From: Acidobacteriota bacterium
GTDB lineage: Bacteria; Acidobacteriota; Polarisedimenticolia; Polarisedimenticolales; Polarisedimenticolaceae
DNA: 7,675 nt
Direction of reading: 5' to 3'
Assembly (NCBI GenBank): GCA_011773795.1
Contig: WVWW01000047.1
Location: 43,775 to 51,449, forward strand
Shown piece by piece: positions 1 through 6,697 of this stretch. Made by a program: the position numbers and the translations under genes. The notes under the pieces were generated by a model that made no database searches, was not told the origin of the DNA, and saw only the letters and a list, made by a program, of their open reading frames with translations. Each line of letters begins with the position of its first letter. Within the stretch, counting starts at the first letter, position 1.

Positions 1-181
1 CATCCGGCCCGAGCACCGTCACGTCGATCTGCGCCAGCGCCGCGTCGGTCCGTTCGATGATCCCGCTGTCGCGCAGCGGGTCCTGCTCGGTGTCGTTCGC
101 GTGCCCGTTCGACGACGCGTACCCGAGCAGCGCGACGGCGCAAGCCGCGGCGATCCGACCCCCTGCAAACCGCGCGTTCAT
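1..181 (-). CDS. Exported protein, N-terminal part only (possible VWA-type protein)
   Basis: This is the first 60 codons of a gene that runs off the left edge of the window; the frame is open to base 1. The ATG (181..179) overlaps the TGA stop of the upstream dehydrogenase gene by 4 nt (ATGA). No clear Shine-Dalgarno precedes it, so translation is probably coupled. The product starts with a basic n-region (MNARFAGGR), a hydrophobic stretch of roughly residues 10-21, and a plausible signal-peptidase-I site after residue 28 (NGHA/ND). Export to the periplasm or outer surface is therefore likely. A Cys lies inside the hydrophobic stretch, but no proper lipobox is present. The mature start reaches a segment reading ALAQIDVTVLGPD. 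In my recollection this resembles the short beta-strand lead-in of bacterial VWFA-related proteins, but no VWA domain is within the window. The function is open. Confidence 0.7.
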   Translation of the reverse strand, partial: MNARFAGGRIAAACAVALLGYASSNGHANDTEQDPLRDSGIIERTDAALAQIDVTVLGPD

Positions 182-945
182 CCGCGTCGGTAGACCAGAT
201 TCGCCGAGGCCTGATCGGTCGGAAGCAACAGGAGATCCGCGACGGTGACGTGCGCGGGGCGTGTCGCGGCGAACAGAACGGCCTGCGCCACGTCGTCCGC
301 CGTCAGTGGTGTCATGCCGCGATACACACTGTCGGCTCGTTTACGGTCGCCGCGGAAGCGCACCGTGCTGAACTCGGTGTTGACCAACCCGGGATCGATC
401 GAGGTGACTCGAACAGCGGTGCCCGCGAGGTCGAGACGGAGTCCGTCCGTCAGCGCACGGACGGCGTGCTTCGTCGCGCAGTAGACGTTGCCGCCGGGGT
501 AGACCTGACGCCCGGCGATCGAGCCGATGTGGATCACGTGGCCGGCGCCGCGGCGCACCATCCCGGGAACCACGGCGCGGTCGACCCACAGCAGTCCCTT
601 GAGATTCGTGTCGATCATCTCCTCCCAGTCCCGGGGGGCGCCCTCGTGGAGTGGGTCGAGGCCCCGGCTCAGCCCCGCGTTGTTGACCAGCAGGTCGATC
701 GCGGCCCACTCCGCCGGCAGGGACTCGATCGACTCGTTCACCGACTCGCGACGACGGACATCGAGCTCCACCACGTGGACCGCGGCCCCATGGCGCTGCT
801 GCAACTCGTCCGCCAGGGCACCGAGCCTGTCGCGCCGCCGCGCGGCCAGGATCAGCCGCGCCCCTTCGGCCGCCAGAACGGCGGCGCAGGCCTCGCCGAT
901 GCCGGCACTCGCACCCGTGATGAGAACCGTCCGATCCTGAAGCAT
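178..945 (-). CDS. ydfG: Short-chain dehydrogenase/reductase, YdfG (3-hydroxy acid dehydrogenase) type
   Basis: This is a complete 255-residue classical SDR, normal length for the family. The cofactor-binding glycine motif TGASAGIG is at 10-17 and NNAG at 88-91. The catalytic tetrad is N114, S142, Y155 and K159 (YCATK). Arginines after the second beta strand (AARRRDRL, 34-41) suggest NADP(H) rather than NAD(H). The run GNVYCATKHAVRAL, the PGLVNTEFS segment, VRFRGD, and the PLTADDVAQAV and LLLLPTDQA stretches near the end match the YdfG/serine-dehydrogenase subgroup. That subgroup oxidises the 3-hydroxyl of L-allo-threonine, L-serine or 3-hydroxy acids in the cytosol. The subgroup assignment is from sequence memory; the physiological substrate is not shown. 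The start is supported by GGAGGG at 955-960, 9 nt before the ATG. It lies 89 nt after the zinc-ribbon gene and overlaps the next gene by 4 nt. Nothing ties it functionally to the pilin genes. Confidence 0.93.
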   Translation of the reverse strand: MLQDRTVLITGASAGIGEACAAVLAAEGARLILAARRRDRLGALADELQQRHGAAVHVVELDVRRRESVNESIESLPAEWAAIDLLVNNAGLSRGLDPLHEGAPRDWEEMIDTNLKGLLWVDRAVVPGMVRRGAGHVIHIGSIAGRQVYPGGNVYCATKHAVRALTDGLRLDLAGTAVRVTSIDPGLVNTEFSTVRFRGDRKRADSVYRGMTPLTADDVAQAVLFAATRPAHVTVADLLLLPTDQASANLVYRRG

Positions 946-1034
946 CGCCTGGAACCCTCCACGGCGAGCTTACCAGTTTCGCCTCGCGGAGCTCCGCGCG
1001 AACGTCTTGTTCAAGATTCTTGTCGGGGTCGGGA

Positions 1035-2180
1035 TCAGGGGCGATCGCCCAACGCGGCACGGCGGATCGTATCCGGTTGTGCGGGCGCTTCGCGGGTCGG
1101 TATCGGTTCCCTTCCGTTGCCGGCGATCCAGCGTTTGGTCTCGCGATTCTGGGTGATACGGATCGCACGGTCGGACTCGAGCTGTGAGAAGTCGCGGAAG
1201 ATCCCGAACCGCTGGTTCGGTGTGGGGGGCGTCGCCTGGGCGAGCTCCAGCGGTTCCCGCTCGTAGGTATCGGTCGTGGAAACCGCTTCGCAGTAGGCCA
1301 GCAGAACCGACATCGGGGTCGTCCCGATCACCTGGGTCACGCGGTTGTTCGCGTCGCGCACGACCTGCGGTTTCATGGCGTTCGGGACGGACGAGCCGCG
1401 CTGCTCCTCGCGGGCCCGGGCGACCGCTTTCTCCTCCGCACCCTCGACCGCCTTCGCGGAGGCACTGGTCATCTTCTGCGCGTTCTTTCCTTCCTCCACG
1501 AGGCGTTGCCAGGTGCGGTACGCGTGGCGGCCGGAAAGCCCGAGCGTCAGGCTGGCCAGCACGGCCAGCAGGATTCCCTGACTCCAGGTGAGCTTGCGGC
1601 GCTGCTCGGCCATCTCGCGTTCGACATGGATCGTGACTTTCTCTTCTTTCGCCCGTGCTCGACGGTGTCGCGCGGCATTCGAGTAGCGCTTTCTCGGTTG
1701 CGCGGAGGAAACCGGCAGGGCGTCGCTCGTCCTATCGTTATCCGCGTCGTCCGCGTCGAGAACCAGCACCGCGTCGTCCGGGCCCGGGTCGGGCTTTGCG
1801 GCATCCGCGGCGGCTTGTGCGGCCACCATCGGGTCGATCTCCGGGAGCGCTGTGGAACCGTCGTTCAGCGGAGCCGGAGCGGGCTCCGGGGTGTTCTTCT
1901 CGCGCTGCTTTTCTTTCTTTGCCGCCGTCGCCTCGTGAGCTTCCGCCAGCGTCATGAGGCCCAGCAGGATGGAGTAGGCCGAGGGGAGCTCGACGCCGTG
2001 GCGCGTCGCGAACTCGTTGGCCAACTCGTACTGCTCCTTGGCCGTTTCGCCTAGCCCGCTCGAACGGGAGAGATCGTGCTCGTGGCCGCAGTCCTGACAC
2101 CGGATGGTCGGATCGACCAACCCGGGAACCAGCGATCGAATCCAGGTCGACTCGTGGCAGCGACAGCACTGGATATACAT
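1035..2180 (-). CDS. Unrecognised zinc-ribbon, single-pass membrane protein
   Basis: I do not recognise the family of this 381-residue protein. Residues 5-31 form a zinc ribbon with two CxxC knuckles (C5/C8 and C28/C31), like the short N-terminal ribbons of MJ0042-type proteins. Residues 45-95 are likely helical. Residues 96-160 are Ala/Pro/Asp-rich and probably disordered. A strongly basic stretch (163-198, with RKR and RHRRARAK) leads to one hydrophobic helix (about 202-216). A charged Ala/Glu/Lys-rich helix, possibly coiled coil, follows at 228-262. A soluble domain of about 110 residues (270-381) has no motif I can name. The positive-inside rule places the ribbon in the cytosol and the C-terminal domain in the periplasm. 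The start is well supported by GGAGAGG at 2186-2192, 5 nt before the ATG. It lies 77 nt after the spermidine-synthase-like gene. The layout could couple a cytosolic partner to an envelope machine, but that is inference. Confidence 0.85.
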   Translation of the reverse strand: MYIQCCRCHESTWIRSLVPGLVDPTIRCQDCGHEHDLSRSSGLGETAKEQYELANEFATRHGVELPSAYSILLGLMTLAEAHEATAAKKEKQREKNTPEPAPAPLNDGSTALPEIDPMVAAQAAADAAKPDPGPDDAVLVLDADDADNDRTSDALPVSSAQPRKRYSNAARHRRARAKEEKVTIHVEREMAEQRRKLTWSQGILLAVLASLTLGLSGRHAYRTWQRLVEEGKNAQKMTSASAKAVEGAEEKAVARAREEQRGSSVPNAMKPQVVRDANNRVTQVIGTTPMSVLLAYCEAVSTTDTYEREPLELAQATPPTPNQRFGIFRDFSQLESDRAIRITQNRETKRWIAGNGREPIPTREAPAQPDTIRRAALGDRP

Positions 2181-2200
2181 CCTGACCTCTCCGGGGCCCG

Positions 2201-2240
2201 GGCGGACCGGCCCTCGGTCTGAATCTAGGTCCCGGCCGCC
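2201..2240 (-). repeat. GC-rich inverted repeat in the 77-nt gap
   Basis: Arms at 2201-2210 and 2232-2240 can pair (minus strand: GGCGGCCGG with CCGGTCCGCC) as nine base pairs with one bulged base, around a 21-nt loop. It sits between the stop of the spermidine-synthase-like gene and the Shine-Dalgarno of the zinc-ribbon gene. There is no T-run after the second arm, so it does not look like a standard intrinsic terminator. It could be a weak attenuating or RNA-stabilising structure, or chance in GC-rich DNA. Confidence 0.3.
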
Positions 2241-2257
2241 GTCCGGGGCAAACCGGG

Positions 2258-4327
2258 CTAGCGAGTTTGAGTGGTGGCCTGCTCGTTGCGGTCCAGGCGC
2301 GTCAAATGGCCCTGCGTTTCAGCCAATTGTGGCGAGAGACGGAGGGTTTCCCGGTAGTGGGCCCGGGCCCGGTCGAGGTCTCCGGCGGCTTCGGCCGCGA
2401 TGCCCAAGGCGTTGTGGGCCGTCGCCATCGTCGGATGGACCTCCACGGCGCGTTGGAAGCGGGCCAGGGCCGCCTCCAGGTCCCCGCGCGAGTAATACAG
2501 CGCGCCGAGGTTGAAGTGCGCCTCGGCGTAGTCCGGGTCGATCGACGAGGCCCGAATCCAGCTCTGTTCGGCCTCGTCGGCGCGCCCCTGCCTGTACAGT
2601 GCGAGGCCGAGGTTGTAGTGCGCTTCCGGCAGGTACGGGTCGAGACGCAGCGCCTCACGGCAGTAGGTCATGTAACCGGCGAGGTCGCCGAGGCCTTCCA
2701 TCTTCAGAGCGCGGTGCAACGCGTCGACCGCCGCGACGTCTCTCGACGAGGCCCGCACGACCGGCGCCACGAGGTTTTCGATCGGCGCGAAAGAATCCTC
2801 CAGCACGATAGCCTCCGGACGGGCCAAATAGGCGGCGAACCGCGGGTCGCTCACGCGCCGCGCGCCGCGCGGGTCGTGCCCCTCGGGAAACCAGCCGATC
2901 GGGCGGTTGCTCGCCGCCAGGACGAGCGCGACTCGCCAGCCGCCGTGGGCTCGTTCGATGTCATTCGAGCTGAACAGCACCACGTGCTCGAAGACGTCTT
3001 CGAGAGTCTGCCCGAGCGCGCCGACGAGCAGCCCGCTGTCGACGACGTCGATGAAGTTCATCATCAGCAGGCCGTCCTCGGCGAGCAACCTCTCGGTCTT
3101 GGCGAAGAACTCGCGCGTCGTGACCTGGAACGGTACGGAAAAATCGTTGACCGCGTCGATGCAGATGATGTCGTAAGGCCGGGCTTCGGCGGACTCGCGG
3201 AGGCGACGCTCGGCTCGATTGACGAACACCCGCCCGTCGGCGTGGTGCACACGGATCTTGCTGTCCGCGGGGAATCCGAAGGCGGCGCGCGCGGCGCGGG
3301 TCACCGCGGGGTCGATCTCGACGACATCGATCTCCGCCGCGGACCAGCGATCCTCGACATGGCGCGGAAAAACGTAGCCCCCTCCGCCGATCATCAACGC
3401 TCGAAGCCGCTGGTCGTGCGCCCGATGGCTCTGCGTCAACCCGGCAAAGACCTTGGTGTAGCCGTAGTGCATCTCGTGCGTCGATCCGACGGTGATCTGG
3501 CTGTGCAGCAACTTGTCGAGGTACATGCCGCGGATCTCGGGGTCCGCGGAGAGGCGGCGGATCTCGATGTTCGAGTACCGACTCTCGGTGTGATAGAGAA
3601 GGTTCTCGTCGGGCGCGACTCGAAGCGCGAGCGTTTCGCCGAGCTCCGTCGCCCATCCCACACCGCTCGACGACAGGAAGAAACCGATCAGCACCAATCC
3701 GGTCCAAGTCCAGGAGCGCACCGCCCACGAGGAGTACACGAGTCCCGCGACCGCGAGGACCAGCGACACGCTCCAGATGATCGCCGCGGTGCCCATCACG
3801 CTGACCAGGAAGTACCCGGTCAGGAACGTTCCCGCGATGCTGCCCACGACACCCCAGGCGTAGATTCCGCCGAGCGTCTGTCCGGTGGCCCGGCCGAAGG
3901 ACAAAGCCAGCTTGCCCACGACCGGCCCGATCGTGCCCATCAACGCGGCGGGGATGAAGAAGACCAGCGCGACGTGGACGGCGACGCGGAGCGGCCAGGC
4001 GAGCTCCCACAACAGCGCGGACTCACCGACGAGGTTGTTGAACAGGTTGATCGCGACGCAGGTGGCCGACGAGGCGAGAAACAGCCGACTCAGAGCAGGG
4101 CGCGCGGGATAGCGGTCGGCGATGCGACCCCCGATCCAGTTGCCGAGCGCCAGTCCCCCCAGGATGATGCCGATGACCGACGTCCAGGTGTAGATCGACG
4201 AGCCGAGGTGCCGCGAGATGATCCTCCCGGCCACCAGCTCCACCACCATCACGCAGAAGCTCGACACGAACACGGTCGCGTAGGCCGAGAACCAGGCGGC
4301 TCGTCTCTCGGGTCCGGCGGGGCTCAT
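2258..4327 (-). CDS. Fused membrane transporter-like / spermidine-synthase-like protein with C-terminal TPRs
   Basis: The chosen ATG gives 689 residues. A TTG start at 4363 would add 12 residues but has no better ribosome site. About seven membrane helices (about 12-33, 50-67, 78-96, 114-138, 156-178, 180-201, 207-223) are followed by a spermidine-synthase-like Rossmann domain (about 235-480). Motif I is LMIGGGGYVFPRHV (311-324). The ribose-binding acid is E337 in VVEIDP, and ADGRVF lies at 362-367. The catalytic-loop equivalent is CIDAVNDFSVPFQVTTREFF (389-408). Three to four TPR repeats follow from about 535 to 670, with AHYNLGLALYRQGR, AHFNLGALYYSRGD and AHNALGIAAEAAGD. This matches the family annotated as fused MFS/spermidine synthase, common in high-GC soil and marine bacteria and mostly uncharacterised. 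Aminopropyl transfer is not assured, because the loop is unlike that of true SpeE. The gene lies 39 nt after the pilX-like gene. TPRs on a membrane enzyme suggest a protein partner. Confidence 0.9.
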   Translation of the reverse strand: MSPAGPERRAAWFSAYATVFVSSFCVMVVELVAGRIISRHLGSSIYTWTSVIGIILGGLALGNWIGGRIADRYPARPALSRLFLASSATCVAINLFNNLVGESALLWELAWPLRVAVHVALVFFIPAALMGTIGPVVGKLALSFGRATGQTLGGIYAWGVVGSIAGTFLTGYFLVSVMGTAAIIWSVSLVLAVAGLVYSSWAVRSWTWTGLVLIGFFLSSSGVGWATELGETLALRVAPDENLLYHTESRYSNIEIRRLSADPEIRGMYLDKLLHSQITVGSTHEMHYGYTKVFAGLTQSHRAHDQRLRALMIGGGGYVFPRHVEDRWSAAEIDVVEIDPAVTRAARAAFGFPADSKIRVHHADGRVFVNRAERRLRESAEARPYDIICIDAVNDFSVPFQVTTREFFAKTERLLAEDGLLMMNFIDVVDSGLLVGALGQTLEDVFEHVVLFSSNDIERAHGGWRVALVLAASNRPIGWFPEGHDPRGARRVSDPRFAAYLARPEAIVLEDSFAPIENLVAPVVRASSRDVAAVDALHRALKMEGLGDLAGYMTYCREALRLDPYLPEAHYNLGLALYRQGRADEAEQSWIRASSIDPDYAEAHFNLGALYYSRGDLEAALARFQRAVEVHPTMATAHNALGIAAEAAGDLDRARAHYRETLRLSPQLAETQGHLTRLDRNEQATTQTR

Positions 4328-4366
4328 CGTAGTCGAACCTAGGCCCCCGCGACCGCGGGTCAAGGT

Positions 4367-5692
4367 CTAGTGCTGGCGGAACTGCTCGATCGCGTAGGGA
4401 TGGGCCTGCTCGACGATGTCCAGGACCGTCGAGCAGTAGACGGTGCCTGCGTTGCCGCCGCCGCGCTCGTCGTACACGCCGACCCCGAAGCCGTCGTTCG
4501 GCCCCGTGCAGTCGTCGGAATTGCCGTACACGCCGTCCGGGCCCGCGATGTCCGCGATGATCAACGACCCCGCGTTGATGCCGGTGCCGGCACCGTTGAA
4601 GCGCAGCCTTCCTTCGCCGACGACGAGAATCAATCCTTTGAAATCGATATCTCCGCCCAGCACCAGCTCACCGGTCACGACCAGCACGCCCGCATGCGGG
4701 ACGGGCCACATGACCTCCAGGTCGCCTTCGCCGAAGTAGATGTGCTGCGGATTGGAGACGTCCGCAGGGCAGGAGGGTGAGGCGAGCCGGGTCCCGTCGG
4801 CGCAGTTGTAGTCGGCCACGCGACGCATGCCCTCGATCATGTCCTTCATGCCCTCGCAGCTCGTCCACTCGGTGTTGATTGAATAAGTCGTGTCGGACAT
4901 GCCCGGCACGGGGCTGGCGCTCATGTCGGAGATCGCGTCGCCCGGACTGCTGTAGGGCCCCGTGGCCCAGTTCGGGTTCGGGTGGGCGCCCGATTCGGCG
5001 TTGGCCTCGGCCGCCGGGCCGATTGTGCCGACCACCGGGTAGTAGTCGCCGCCGGCGGTACCGCAATCGTTTCCGATGTAACTCTTCGCCTTACTCGTCG
5101 CACTGCCGAACGCGGGCGTCGGTCCGAGCATGAAGATCGCCGCCGGAGGCATCTCGGGGAGGAACGGATCGAGGTCGATGACCGCCTCGACCACCTCGAA
5201 CGAGCGGTCGGGACCGACACCGACACCGGCGAGGATGACGCGGTTGTCGGTGTCGACCGAGTTCGTGCGCGTTTCGCCATGGTCGTTGGACATGAACGCG
5301 CCGTACCAGCCGTTCTCGAACTTGCGCAGCGAGACCAACGGGGTGTCGTTCCCGTACCCGCTGAAGCCGATCACGTTGTCCTGCGAGTCGTAGATCGGAG
5401 CGATCGTCGACGGATCGAAGCCGATGGGATCGGCGAACGTGCCGCCCGTGGCGGCCTGCAGGTCGTCATCGAAGTCTTCGGCGCGGTTCACGAGCCAGAG
5501 CGCCCGCCGGGCATGCTCCAGACCCGCCTCGGCATAGTAAAACGCCTGCTTGGGCTTGATGCTGGCCTCGCCCATCTTCTTCTCGTTCTCCGAGTAGAAC
5601 AGCAGGGCGGCGCCCATCGCCGTCAGCAGGGCGAGGACGAAGACGGCCATGACCAGGGCGGAGCCCCGGTCCTTGCGGTCGTGCTGGATCAT
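4367..5692 (-). CDS. PilX-like type IV pilus assembly / minor pilin protein
   Basis: This 441-residue protein opens with a basic leader ending in RG (9-10) and a hydrophobic helix (12-33, SALVMAVFVLALLTAMGAAL). A polar helix carries FYYAEAGLEHARRALW (51-66), the hallmark AEAGLE segment of PilX N-terminal domains. If cleaved after G10, the fifth mature residue is Met, not the usual Glu. The long remainder is exported. It includes a beta-rich stretch at about 318-380 with repeated VLVVTGELVLGG and GLILVVGEGRLRFNG strands, and a Gly/Asp-rich tail. Six Cys (210, 279, 297, 308, 395, 420) could form disulfides. The protein is much larger than the roughly 170-200-residue PilX of Pseudomonas, so it is a PilX-domain protein with a big adhesin-like or tip-like extension. 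Its ATG overlaps the pilW-like stop by 4 nt and is preceded by AGGAAGG at 5697-5703, 4 nt upstream. Its probable role is the pilus-tip or priming complex. Confidence 0.85.
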   Translation of the reverse strand: MIQHDRKDRGSALVMAVFVLALLTAMGAALLFYSENEKKMGEASIKPKQAFYYAEAGLEHARRALWLVNRAEDFDDDLQAATGGTFADPIGFDPSTIAPIYDSQDNVIGFSGYGNDTPLVSLRKFENGWYGAFMSNDHGETRTNSVDTDNRVILAGVGVGPDRSFEVVEAVIDLDPFLPEMPPAAIFMLGPTPAFGSATSKAKSYIGNDCGTAGGDYYPVVGTIGPAAEANAESGAHPNPNWATGPYSSPGDAISDMSASPVPGMSDTTYSINTEWTSCEGMKDMIEGMRRVADYNCADGTRLASPSCPADVSNPQHIYFGEGDLEVMWPVPHAGVLVVTGELVLGGDIDFKGLILVVGEGRLRFNGAGTGINAGSLIIADIAGPDGVYGNSDDCTGPNDGFGVGVYDERGGGNAGTVYCSTVLDIVEQAHPYAIEQFRQH

Positions 5693-6300
5693 AGATCCTT
5701 CCTGATGAAGACGTCGCTGGTGACCGTGTAGCGACTGAAGTCACGGGTGATCGGATCGATCACGGGCGACACGGCGGTGATTTGCACGGTGATCTGCTGC
5801 GGGTCGGTCGTGCTGTCGGGCACGAACATGTTTTCGATGGTCCCGTCGCCGTCGGCATCGTTCGAGATGTTGACGGCCAGAACGTCGAAGTTTCCGTCAT
5901 CGTCGTTGTCCCAGAGGATCTGGTTGTTCACGTGACGGAACACGATGACTTCATCGACCTGGTCGGCGAGGCCATCGGGGGTCCCGGGTGTTCCCGCCGT
6001 GTGGTAATCCGCGCGGACGGTGATCTCGGCGACGGTGTCGCCTGTATTGGTGTCCAGCGTCAGGCCGTTGAAGAGGTCGGTGCCCAGCGGGTCCCAGCCG
6101 GCGCTACGCAGCTTGGCGACCACGATCGACAACACGTTGCGGGCGTTGGCCTGGGTTTCCGCCTTCATCTGTTCAGACTTGTTCAGCCGGGAGTTGTGCA
6201 CCAGCAAGCTGAACAGCCCGGTCATCGCGAGCGCCAGCACGGTCAGGGAGACCAGCGCCTCGACCAACGTGAACCCGCGCTGTTTTTGAACTCGTTGCAT
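5689..6300 (-). CDS. pilW: PilW-like minor pilin (type IV pilus)
   Basis: This 203-residue prepilin has a short basic leader MQRVQKQRG and a prepilin-peptidase site G9/F10 (GFTLVEALVSL). Glu at mature position 5 (E14) is followed by a hydrophobic alpha-1 helix to about residue 34. The segment AKLRSAGWDPLG (62-73) matches the RSAGxDP signature of PilW proteins. The C-terminal half is beta-rich. It carries two Asp-rich loops, DNDDDGNFD (131-139) and DADGDGTIE (148-156), which look like EF-hand/thrombospondin-type calcium loops. After cleavage and N-methylation the protein would join the minor-pilin tip complex that starts pilus assembly. It starts 2 nt after the pilV-like gene, with GAGG about 9 nt upstream of the ATG, and its TGA overlaps the next ATG. 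The family call rests on motif and gene order; a general 'prepilin-type N-terminal domain protein' is the safe fallback. Confidence 0.88.
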   Translation of the reverse strand: MQRVQKQRGFTLVEALVSLTVLALAMTGLFSLLVHNSRLNKSEQMKAETQANARNVLSIVVAKLRSAGWDPLGTDLFNGLTLDTNTGDTVAEITVRADYHTAGTPGTPDGLADQVDEVIVFRHVNNQILWDNDDDGNFDVLAVNISNDADGDGTIENMFVPDSTTDPQQITVQITAVSPVIDPITRDFSRYTVTSDVFIRKDL

Positions 6301-6302
6301 CG

Positions 6303-6695
6303 CTACGGACCTCGAATCGACGTGAGAGTGACTTCGCGGCTGGAGCCGGGGATCGTGCCGGCCGGGATCACGCGAACGGTGATGATCAGCGACCCCGTCG
6401 GCGCGGTGTTCGCCTCGATCAGCCAGCGCACGGTGTGATCCGGGTCGCTGGTGTCGACGTAACCCGTCGTGTCGACGGTCAGGCTGCCGCCGACGGTCAG
6501 CGAGCCGTAGTCGGTGGCCCGCAGGATTTCCATCCGCTCGACGGCCAGCGCGCCGGCCTCGCCCTTCTCACCGCCGACGGCGTTGCCTTGCATCGCGTAC
6601 ATGAACATCGGGGCCGCGGCGAGCACGCCGAGCCCGATGAGGAACAGCGCCACGATGACCTCGACGAGCGTGAAGCCCGCACTCGATTCGCGCAT
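6303..6695 (-). CDS. pilV: PilV-like minor pilin (type IV pilus)
   Basis: The chosen ATG gives 130 residues with a 7-residue leader, MRESSAG. The prepilin site follows as G7/F8 (GFTLVEVIVALFLIGLGVLAA), with Glu at mature position 5. A longer reading from 6731 would add 12 residues and overlap the upstream gene by 34 nt. I prefer the shorter start because GGGGAG lies 6 nt before it and it gives a 2-nt gap. The alpha-1 helix runs to about residue 35. The segment GALAVERMEILRATDYGSL (48-66) resembles the 'A..Q.E.LRA..Y' helix of PilV-type minor pilins. A short beta region completes it. It lies second in a FimT/GspH, PilV, PilW, PilX order, which supports the call. The expected role is as a minor subunit of the pilus initiation complex in the inner membrane and at the fibre tip. 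Confidence 0.85.
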   Translation of the reverse strand: MRESSAGFTLVEVIVALFLIGLGVLAAAPMFMYAMQGNAVGGEKGEAGALAVERMEILRATDYGSLTVGGSLTVDTTGYVDTSDPDHTVRWLIEANTAPTGSLIITVRVIPAGTIPGSSREVTLTSIRGP

Positions 6696-6697
6696 CG

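Noticed and set aside
985..998. Perfect palindrome CGCGGAGCTCCGCG in the gap before the dehydrogenase gene
   Set aside because: It has no loop or T-run, so it is not a terminator. A 14-bp palindrome could be an operator, but one copy in GC-rich DNA is not enough to claim it.
250..1266. Open plus-strand frame of 338 codons opposite the dehydrogenase gene
   Set aside because: It overlaps a textbook SDR with an intact catalytic set and runs across two unrelated minus-strand genes; its product is Arg-rich and without motifs.
2267..4342. Open plus-strand frame of 691 codons opposite the MFS-spermidine-synthase gene
   Set aside because: It mirrors the real gene, is rich in Arg, Asp and Gly with no domain or membrane pattern, and is expected in GC-rich DNA where antisense stops are rare. 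The minus strand shows clear SAM-binding and TPR motifs.
4361..4363. TTG start for the spermidine-synthase-like gene
   Set aside because: It would add a 12-residue Gly/Arg-rich tail with no Shine-Dalgarno. The ATG at 4327 begins just before the first membrane helix and is the usual start codon; neither start has a strong ribosome site.
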